Shown here in pieces: positions 57,674 through 64,000 of a stretch of 64,000 bases of DNA. The stretch's first letter is position 1. Every line of letters begins with the position of its first letter. The stretch comes from Nitrosomonas supralitoralis. GTDB taxonomy: Bacteria > Pseudomonadota > Gammaproteobacteria > Burkholderiales > Nitrosomonadaceae. Location: assembly GCF_003011925.2 (NCBI RefSeq), contig NZ_PXXU01000005.1, forward strand, positions 1 to 64,000, given 5' to 3'. The notes beneath the pieces are model-generated. The model was given only the letters and a program-made list of their open reading frames with translations. It was not told where the DNA came from and made no database searches. A program made the translations under genes and the position numbers.

Positions 57674-59098
57674 ATGGGCCAAGAGATATCCCAGACGCAT
57701 TTCAATGAACAAACCTTTAAGGAATATCACCGTCGTTTACAGAATGAAGCGGAATTATTGCAAACTCAATTAGCGCAGGGACGTTTTTCGAATATTGGTG
57801 AGATTTGTGGATATGAGCTGGAATTCTGGCTGGTTGATCACAATTATTTTCCATCTCCGATCAATCAAGCATTTCTGACCCGTCTTAACAATCCTTTGGT
57901 GGTTCCTGAGCTTTCATGTTTCAATGCGGAACTGAACGGGACTCCCTTGCCATTGCGAGGGAATGTGCTGTCGGCAATCTCCAGGGAATTAAGTCAGAAC
58001 TGGCGGCAATGTCAGGAAGTTGCGTATGAAATGGATAGTGTATTAATGATGGTGGGGATCTTACCCACTATACGGCAAAAAGATCTTTGCCTTACTAATA
58101 TGTCCGATCTTAAACGCTATCGCGCATTAAATGATCAGGTGGTCATGCAACGGGAGGGCCGGCCTCTTCGTATTCGTATCAAGGGACGTGAAAATCTCGA
58201 TATCAATCATCCGGATGTGATGCTGGAAGCTGCTGCAACATCGTTTCAGATACACTTACAATGCGCTCAGAACGACGCAGTTCGATATTTCAATGCGTCC
58301 ATTATAGCCGCCGGTCCTTTATTGGCTGCGGCAGGAAATTCGCCTTTTTTGTTTAACACCGACTTATGGGATGAAACACGTGTTTCTTTGTTTGAACAGT
58401 CAGTCGAAATCGTTGACGAATCAAAATTGGAAAATCATCGCGTCAGTTTTGGACAAGGATATGCGCGAGAATCTTTGTTTGAGTGTTTTGCACACAATCT
58501 TGCAACGCATCCTGTCTTGCTTCCTATGTTAATGGATAGTCCGCCTCAGCAGTTTGCACACCTTAGACTTCATAACGGGACCATCTGGCGTTGGGTCAGA
58601 CCTTTGATTGGTTTTGATCCAGATGGCACTCCGCATCTGCGTATTGAACAACGTGTATTACCCGCCGGTCCGACCATTGTCGATATGATGGCAAATGCGG
58701 CTTTGTATTTCGGTCTGGCTCGTTTCCTTGCGGATTTAAGCGATGCACCCGAGTCTCGGCTCAGTTTTAAGCAAGCGCGCAATAATTTTTATGCTGCGGC
58801 GCGCGAAGGATTGCATGCAAAGATGGTGTGGTGGGATGAGAATGCTACTGATGCAAAAACCCTGCTGCTGGAAGAAATTTTACCGATGGCGCGACAAGGT
58901 CTGCAGAGTTTGAAAATTGACAAGTTTGATATTGATTATCATCTGGGTATTATCGAAATGCGGGTACAGTCCGGTCAAACCGGTGCCGTTTGGCAGCGGA
59001 CTTATCGTGAAAAACATCAGGCGGATAATCTGCAACTTGTAGCTGCTTATCTTGAAAGGCAATCTGATGGTGCACCTGTGCATGAGTGGGACATATGA
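57674..59098 (+). CDS. GCS2-family carboxylate-amine ligase
   Basis: From ATG 57674 the protein has 474 residues; the frame is open to a TTG at 57584 but the extra part looks non-coding. It has the glutamate-cysteine ligase type 2 fold: GEICGYELEFWLVDHNYFPS with the metal-binding Glu pair, CFNAELNGTPLPL, AAATSFQIHLQC, and the Arg-rich LRIEQRVLPAGPTIVDMMA. Such ligases join an amino acid to a carboxylate using ATP. The true substrate is unknown, as this is not the standard GshA. It overlaps an M14 peptidase gene by ATGA, suggesting the two act on one metabolite. Confidence 0.8.
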   Translation: MGQEISQTHFNEQTFKEYHRRLQNEAELLQTQLAQGRFSNIGEICGYELEFWLVDHNYFPSPINQAFLTRLNNPLVVPELSCFNAELNGTPLPLRGNVLSAISRELSQNWRQCQEVAYEMDSVLMMVGILPTIRQKDLCLTNMSDLKRYRALNDQVVMQREGRPLRIRIKGRENLDINHPDVMLEAAATSFQIHLQCAQNDAVRYFNASIIAAGPLLAAAGNSPFLFNTDLWDETRVSLFEQSVEIVDESKLENHRVSFGQGYARESLFECFAHNLATHPVLLPMLMDSPPQQFAHLRLHNGTIWRWVRPLIGFDPDGTPHLRIEQRVLPAGPTIVDMMANAALYFGLARFLADLSDAPESRLSFKQARNNFYAAAREGLHAKMVWWDENATDAKTLLLEEILPMARQGLQSLKIDKFDIDYHLGIIEMRVQSGQTGAVWQRTYREKHQADNLQLVAAYLERQSDGAPVHEWDI

Positions 59099-60120
59099 GC
59101 ATGTTGACTCAGTTGGATTATTTACCAGATGGTTTGCTGCAAGTTGAAGCAACAGAGCTGCATACCCTTATACCCGGCCCAACCTTAATACACCTTCCAG
59201 GACGTCGAGATGTGCCGTTGTTTGTATCCATTTTGCTTCATGGCAATGAAGATACTGGGTTAAAAGCAATACAGGATGTATTAAAGAAATATCAAAACGC
59301 TTCATTGCCACGTGCCCTCTCACTTTTTATTGGCAATGTCGAAGCGGCGCGTCGAGGTGTACGACGTCTGGAAGGGCAGTTGGACTATAATCGAATCTGG
59401 TCAGCGGGCAACGATGATATCGCTCCAGAATACCGCATGACGCGAGAGGTGACTGAAATAATGGCGCAGAGAGGTGTGTTTGCTAGCATAGATATCCACA
59501 ATAACAGTGGATTAAATCCACATTACGCGTGCATTAATCGGTTGGATGATGCCTTTTTGCACTTGTCCACCATGTTTTCACGTATCGTTGTGTATTTCAC
59601 TTCACCTAAAGGAGTTCAATCTGAAGCTTTTGCTCATCTTTGTCCAGCAGTGACATTGGAATGTGGGAAACCTGGGGGAAGAAGTGGCGTGGATCATGCC
59701 GCAGTTTTTGTCGAAGGCGCATTACACCTGTCAGATTTCCCAACACATCCTGTTGCCAAGCAGGACCTTGATTTATTTCATAGTGTCGCTGTTGTTACAG
59801 TACCTAAGACGGTTAGTTTAAGCATTGGTGCTGGCGAATCTGATTTGTGCCTGGAGGAACGTATTGATCAATATAACTTTTTCGAATTAAAGACAGGTAC
59901 ACGGTTAGGGTATGTGGCGAATGGGAATCTGATACCGCTGTGCACCCGCAATGAAAATGGTCAGGATATCAGCGCTTATTATTTCGAAATTAAAGCGGGT
60001 GAGTTGATAACTCGACGCCCAGTAATGCCCGCGATGCTAACACGAGATACCAGAATTATTCGCCAGGATTGTTTGTGCTATTTGATGGAGCGATTGAGCA
60101 CGCTGCCAACCAAAATCTGA
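59095..60120 (+). CDS. M14-type zinc metallopeptidase/deacylase
   Basis: From ATG 59095, overlapping the ligase stop, the protein has 341 residues. The zinc site is HGNEDTG (His and Glu) with a third ligand in DIHNNSGLNPHY. The substrate Arg region is DYNRIWS. It belongs to the succinylglutamate desuccinylase/carboxypeptidase group, which cleaves terminal amino acids or acyl groups. No signal peptide is seen, so it is cytoplasmic. Coupling to a GCS2 ligase suggests making and breaking of a glutamyl-type bond in one pathway; that is inference. Confidence 0.8.
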   Translation: MSMLTQLDYLPDGLLQVEATELHTLIPGPTLIHLPGRRDVPLFVSILLHGNEDTGLKAIQDVLKKYQNASLPRALSLFIGNVEAARRGVRRLEGQLDYNRIWSAGNDDIAPEYRMTREVTEIMAQRGVFASIDIHNNSGLNPHYACINRLDDAFLHLSTMFSRIVVYFTSPKGVQSEAFAHLCPAVTLECGKPGGRSGVDHAAVFVEGALHLSDFPTHPVAKQDLDLFHSVAVVTVPKTVSLSIGAGESDLCLEERIDQYNFFELKTGTRLGYVANGNLIPLCTRNENGQDISAYYFEIKAGELITRRPVMPAMLTRDTRIIRQDCLCYLMERLSTLPTKI

Positions 60121-60176
60121 TTTGATTTTTGTAGCGAGCTCCGGCTGCTAAAATCGAAGCGTGGGTAATAGGTTAA

Positions 60177-61292
60177 TTAAAACTTGATGCCGGTTCCAAC
60201 AAGCTCCGCAGAAGTGATTTTATACGAAAAATTTTCGTGATCTAGATTATCTAACGATTTTCCCTCAATTTCTGCATGAGGGTACATGAAGAAAGGAAGT
60301 TTTCCAGAACTATTAGGGCTAAGCGCCAGATCTTCGGCATGATTAAATGCCAACCAATTCATTTCCCAGGTACCAAAGAATTTTTCTCTGAGTTGTATAA
60401 TTTTTGGATCATCCAGAGCTAGTTCACCTAGTTTTGATACTTGCAGAACATCAGACGGATTGACCGGTATCCAGCCGCGTCCTGCCAGGAAGAATTCCGC
60501 GCGACAATGCTGAGACTGACTGATGTCACCATATTGTCCGATACTAGCATGCAAGTCTGAATCGTTGATGCGAATCCCATACTGGTTTCGCGCTGGAATA
60601 TCAACTGCTTTTACAAGTGCGACAAACAATGAATTGAGATCAACGCACTTTCCACTGAGTTCATTCTTTTCGAGCATATATGTAATATTGCCTTGCCCGC
60701 GTCCGCGAATTTTTTCATTATATTGCGTATTATCGATAATCCAGTCATAAATAGCTTTTGCTTTTTCTAATGACGTGGCGGCATTTTTCTCCTTGATAAT
60801 CGAGTGTGCAGTTTCACGCACAATTCCATTAGTTTGTTTCAATTGGGTCGGATTAATATAATTCCTGATACTATTCGGTAATGCCGGGCTTTTATTTTCA
60901 GGGTAAAGTGTCGGATCGATAGCGTGATGAACGGTTTTGACTATACAGTTGACAGTGACATGCCGCTGATCGCTCTGTGGTTTACCATGCCACACCGCAT
61001 TGAATATGGGAAATGGGTCCGCGCCCAAAGTAGAAAATGAAGCTTTAGTCGCATTGCCATGCCAATTGTTACCCTGAGTAAATTGAAAAGCAGTGTCAGA
61101 GTCATTGTTGTCAGGTAAGGGGAGCCATAAGTGCGCAGATTTACCGCTAGCTGGAAGAGTTATTTGGTAGGATATGCGATAACTGGTCCATTTACTATAA
61201 TCGGAGGATAGTAATTGCGTTGCGATCGAAGGTGAAGCAGAAAGCGACAGTGCACTTGTTCCAAATAGTTTTATAAAATTTCTGCGTTTCAT
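60177..61292 (-). CDS. Tat-exported transglutaminase-like protein
   Basis: A protein of 371 residues. The N-terminus MKRRNFIKLFGTSALSLSAS carries a twin-arginine signal. The transglutaminase/protease-like core has a candidate triad of C216 (SGKCVDLN), H262 (SQHCRAEFF) and D281 (NPSDV). The N-terminal 110 residues form a beta domain before it. Function could be peptide-bond cleavage or cross-linking in the periplasm; the substrate is unknown. It is convergent with the GCS2-M14 pair. Confidence 0.82.
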   Translation of the reverse strand: MKRRNFIKLFGTSALSLSASPSIATQLLSSDYSKWTSYRISYQITLPASGKSAHLWLPLPDNNDSDTAFQFTQGNNWHGNATKASFSTLGADPFPIFNAVWHGKPQSDQRHVTVNCIVKTVHHAIDPTLYPENKSPALPNSIRNYINPTQLKQTNGIVRETAHSIIKEKNAATSLEKAKAIYDWIIDNTQYNEKIRGRGQGNITYMLEKNELSGKCVDLNSLFVALVKAVDIPARNQYGIRINDSDLHASIGQYGDISQSQHCRAEFFLAGRGWIPVNPSDVLQVSKLGELALDDPKIIQLREKFFGTWEMNWLAFNHAEDLALSPNSSGKLPFFMYPHAEIEGKSLDNLDHENFSYKITSAELVGTGIKF

Positions 61293-61381
61293 AGCTACCT
61301 CTTTACTTAGGACTTAATTAAGTTGAGCAGATTTTATCCTATCAATTTATTATGTCAATGCGATATGAGGATTTGTTTCAA

Positions 61382-62083
61382 ATGATGACAGAAACAACTA
61401 AATTTTTACCTGCGATTGAAATTGAAACAGCTTCTAACCCAAATTACGCCATTATTTGGTTGCATGGATTGGGTGCAGATGGAAATGACTTTGTCCCCAT
61501 CGTTAATGAATTGGAGCTACTAACCGAAAAAACGATTCGATTTGTTTTTCCACATGCTCCGGAACGTCCTGTCAGTATCAATAATGGATACATTATGCGA
61601 GCCTGGTATGATATTTTCTCTTCTGATTTTAATTTTCATCAGGATGAATCGGGTATTCGTGATTCGCAGAATACGATAACTGCCTTGATTGAGAGAGAAA
61701 TGCAGCGTGGTATATTTGCAAAAAATATTTTTCTAGCAGGATTTTCGCAAGGTGGGGCAATGGCATTACAAGTCGGCCTGCGTCATGCCATGTCGCTCGG
61801 TGGAATTGTTGCATTATCGTGCTACTTACCGCTTGCTGAAACATTTTCAGCAGAAGCTAGTGCAATGAATACTATGACGCCCATATTTATGGCGCATGGT
61901 ACTTTTGATACGATAATTCCTATTGCGAATGCAATTGCTTCGAAGGAGAAATTACTATCTACTCATTGCCGGCTCGAATGGCATGAGTATCCGATAGCAC
62001 ATTCTGTATGTGGACAAGAAATTGTCGATATTAATAATTGGTTGCGGCGAATCATGAATGATGGTTGTCCAGATAAATCTTAA
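61382..62083 (+). CDS. Carboxylesterase/acyl-protein thioesterase-like hydrolase
   Basis: From ATG 61382, favoured by GAGG 11 bp upstream, the protein has 233 residues; an ATG ten codons earlier is possible. The alpha/beta hydrolase motifs are WLHGLGADGNDF, the nucleophile Ser in GFSQGGAM, the Asp in HGTFDTIIP and the His in YPIAHSV. It matches the carboxylesterase 2/phospholipase family (YpfH/EstB type), cytoplasmic, acting on short acyl esters. It stands alone. Confidence 0.92.
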   Translation: MMTETTKFLPAIEIETASNPNYAIIWLHGLGADGNDFVPIVNELELLTEKTIRFVFPHAPERPVSINNGYIMRAWYDIFSSDFNFHQDESGIRDSQNTITALIEREMQRGIFAKNIFLAGFSQGGAMALQVGLRHAMSLGGIVALSCYLPLAETFSAEASAMNTMTPIFMAHGTFDTIIPIANAIASKEKLLSTHCRLEWHEYPIAHSVCGQEIVDINNWLRRIMNDGCPDKS

Positions 62084-62416
62084 AGAGCAAATTGAGTGCG
62101 TTTTTACATCTTCAAGTAGACGTAGGTAGTTTCTAAATGGTTTGTCGCCCCTTCTATCAAAAACATTGATCATAATAGTAACTAGTAACGCTGTGAATGA
62201 CTGAATCCAAAAATACAATCAGGTATACTTAACAGGCTATTGAAAAAACGTTCCCTAGGAAATCAATACAAAGCGATAACGGATTAAAAACGCGGTTTGT
62301 GCATAATAATAAATTAGCGTTTTGAATCCGTTTTTAACGCTGCAAAGGTATTGCAGATAGTTTTCGACTGCCTGCTATACGATTAACTACTTTCCAAAAC
62401 TTAATTATTCTAAACT
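62084..62416. other. Intergenic DNA before metK
   Basis: About 330 bp. It contains the metK promoter region. I saw no SAM riboswitch or RNA gene; an A- and T-rich stretch near 62270-62330 shows no strong hairpin. Confidence 0.4.
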
Positions 62417-63580
62417 ATGAGTGAATATCTTTTTACGTCTGAGTCTGTTTCTGAAGGGCATCCAGATAAGGTTGCTGATCAGATTTCTGATGCTGTGTTG
62501 GATGCAATTCTGAGTCAAGATGCTAATGCACGGGTTGCTTGTGAAACACTATGCAGTACTGGCTTAATTGTTTTATCGGGTGAGATAACAACGCACGCCT
62601 CTGTGGATTACAATATCATTGCACGTGAAACAGTCAAGAATATTGGTTACACCAGTTCAAGTATAGGCTTTGATTCTATTACATGTGCGGTTTTGACCGC
62701 TTTTAACAAACAGTCTCCGGATATTGCTCAAGGTGTCAATCGATCTCAAGAAGAAGAAATGGAGCAGGGTGCAGGTGATCAGGGTTTGATGTTTGGGTTT
62801 GCATGCGATGAAACGCCACAATTGATGCCGATGCCCATCTTTTATGCACATCGTTTAGTTGAGCGTCAAGCAGAACTAAGAAAAAAAGGACAACTGGCTT
62901 GGTTACGTCCGGATGCTAAATCACAAGTGTCAGTTAGATACCAAAAAGATAAACCGAAGAGTATTGAAACTGTCGTTATTTCAACTCAGCATGATCCTGA
63001 TATCTCGCACAAAACATTGACAGAGGCAGTGATTGAAGAAATTATTAAACCTGTATTGCCACCTGAATTGGTCAGTGATCGGATTAAGTATTTGGTCAAT
63101 CCAACTGGACGCTTTGTTGTAGGTGGGCCTATGGGTGATTGTGGTTTAACCGGACGGAAAATCATTGTGGACAGCTATGGCGGTTCAGCACATCACGGCG
63201 GCGGTGCTTTTTCCGGAAAAGACCCATCCAAAGTTGATCGATCAGCTACCTATGCTGGGCGTTATGTTGCAAAGAATATTGTGGCTGCTGGAATTGCCAG
63301 TAAATGTGAGGTGCAAGTTGCGTATGCTATCGGTGTTGCACACCCCGTTTCGTTAATGGTCAATACATTTGGCACAGGCAAAATTACTGATGAAAAGATT
63401 GTGCAATTAATTGTAAAACATTTTGATTTACGTCCTCGCGGTATAATTCATACACTTCATCTATTACGTCCAATTTATGCCAAGACGGCGGCATATGGGC
63501 ATTTTGGGCGTGAGTTACCTGAGTTCACCTGGGAAGCTACGGATAAGGCCGATCAATTACGTGTCGATGCTGGTCTATAA
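62417..63580 (+). CDS. metK: S-adenosylmethionine synthetase
   Basis: A protein of 387 residues. It makes SAM from methionine and ATP. The signatures are [37 protein letters not shown], the P-loop-like [18 protein letters not shown] and the [20 protein letters not shown] block. Length and motifs are normal. It is followed by a SAH riboswitch and ahcY, so the window ends inside a SAM-cycle gene cluster. Confidence 0.98.
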   Translation: MSEYLFTSESVSEGHPDKVADQISDAVLDAILSQDANARVACETLCSTGLIVLSGEITTHASVDYNIIARETVKNIGYTSSSIGFDSITCAVLTAFNKQSPDIAQGVNRSQEEEMEQGAGDQGLMFGFACDETPQLMPMPIFYAHRLVERQAELRKKGQLAWLRPDAKSQVSVRYQKDKPKSIETVVISTQHDPDISHKTLTEAVIEEIIKPVLPPELVSDRIKYLVNPTGRFVVGGPMGDCGLTGRKIIVDSYGGSAHHGGGAFSGKDPSKVDRSATYAGRYVAKNIVAAGIASKCEVQVAYAIGVAHPVSLMVNTFGTGKITDEKIVQLIVKHFDLRPRGIIHTLHLLRPIYAKTAAYGHFGRELPEFTWEATDKADQLRVDAGL

Positions 63581-63634
63581 ATTTTGGTTTATATTTTCCA
63601 TCCCGATTAGATTTAAATTAATTCTTCCCCTGTG

Positions 63635-63706
63635 TTGAGGAGCGCTGCAACGGTTTGGTCCGTGAGGCTCATCATAGACGGTTATTATTTGTTACAACGG
63701 CGCTCG
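63635..63706 (+). ncRNA. SAH (S-adenosylhomocysteine) riboswitch
   Basis: The conserved pieces occur in order: GAGGAGCGCTGCAACG, a hairpin with GTGAGGCTC, and AACGGCGCTC closing the outer stem (AGCGC/GCGCT) and pseudoknot. It lies 10 bases before the AAGGAG ribosome site of ahcY. High SAH is expected to turn on ahcY translation or transcription. Confidence 0.93.
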
Positions 63707-63728
63707 TTCATATTTTAAGGAGATGATT

Positions 63729-64000
63729 ATGAACGCTGTGCTTAATCCCGACGGTAGCGTCTTCAGTGACTACAAAATTGCTGATATTTCATTGGCAGAA
63801 TGGGGACGCAAAGAAATCGCAATTGCCGAAACGGAAATGCCTGGATTAATGGCATTACGCGCGGAGTATGCCAGTCAAAAACCACTGGCAGGCGCATGCA
63901 TTGCAGGTTCTTTGCATATGACAATTCAAACCGCCGTATTGATCGAAACGCTAGTGGAGCTGGGTGCAGAAGTCCGTTGGGCGTCATGTAATATTTTTTC
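63729..64000 (+). CDS. ahcY: Adenosylhomocysteinase (cut by the window end)
   Basis: The first 90 residues are present: [60 protein letters not shown] and [14 protein letters not shown]. These are the N-terminal substrate-domain motifs of SAH hydrolase, which splits SAH to adenosine and homocysteine. ATG 63729 follows AAGGAG at 63717-63722. The gene is regulated by the SAH riboswitch just upstream. Confidence 0.95.
   Translation, partial: MNAVLNPDGSVFSDYKIADISLAEWGRKEIAIAETEMPGLMALRAEYASQKPLAGACIAGSLHMTIQTAVLIETLVELGAEVRWASCNIF

Overview
The window looks like a chromosomal segment of a low-to-moderate GC betaproteobacterium, most probably a Nitrosomonas-type ammonia oxidiser. This rests on my memory of the gene sets (ftsK-lolA-rarA-serS, a complete System I cytochrome c maturation cluster, metK next to a SAH-riboswitch-controlled ahcY, TonB-linked B12 salvage), not on a search. 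Genes are dense and intact from about 17.6 kb to the right end. The first 17 kb is accessory DNA with decayed genes.

Layout. 0-1.7 kb: a graveyard of insertion-sequence pieces (IS110 joined to IS21, IS21 end repeats, a DDE integrase fragment). 1.8-8.5 kb: sparse accessory genes, namely a 58-residue PLDc_N-type membrane protein, a DUF4385 protein, a twice-frameshifted AlkB homologue, a small RTX protein, a protein with a HEPN-like motif, and a frameshifted membrane WD40 protein. Two copies of a structured repeat of about 200 bp also lie here. 8.58-17.32 kb: an integrated element bounded by a 52-bp duplication of the 3' part of tRNA-Lys(UUU). It carries a P4-type integrase, an AlpA-like regulator, a primase and an SF3 helicase, two small coupled ORFs, an HK97-fold capsid protein and a P27-type small terminase. 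It has no large terminase, portal or tail genes, so it resembles a capsid-encoding phage satellite. A third copy of the structured repeat sits inside it.

17.6-28.7 kb: housekeeping genes, mostly on the minus strand (tex, a DUF2007 protein, serS, rarA, lolA, ftsK), plus rdgC on the plus strand and a membrane protein with a degenerate GGDEF domain. 29-37 kb: an RDD protein, a tonB-exbB-exbD operon behind a plausible Fur box, a REC-PAS-GGDEF-EAL protein whose receiver lacks the phosphoacceptor Asp, and a D-Ala-D-Ala carboxypeptidase with a SPOR domain. 37.7-45 kb: trmB, thiG-thiS, a TIR-like protein followed by an attC-like site, a LysR/pirin/DoxX divergon, a quinone oxidoreductase-like protein and a YdcH-like protein.

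45.5-53.3 kb: ccmABCDEFGHI plus a peroxiredoxin, enough to make c-type cytochromes. 53.5-57 kb: a cobalamin riboswitch driving btuB-btuM-cobO, that is outer-membrane uptake, inner-membrane uptake and adenosylation; the TonB system at 30 kb could energise BtuB. 57.6-62 kb: a translationally coupled GCS2-type ligase and M14 metallopeptidase, a Tat-type transglutaminase-like protein and a carboxylesterase. 62.4-64 kb: metK, a SAH riboswitch and the start of ahcY (the SAM cycle), cut by the window edge.

The least explained items are the three-copy structured repeat, the capsid-bearing satellite with its structured region upstream of the small terminase gene, and the TIR-like gene next to an attC-like site.
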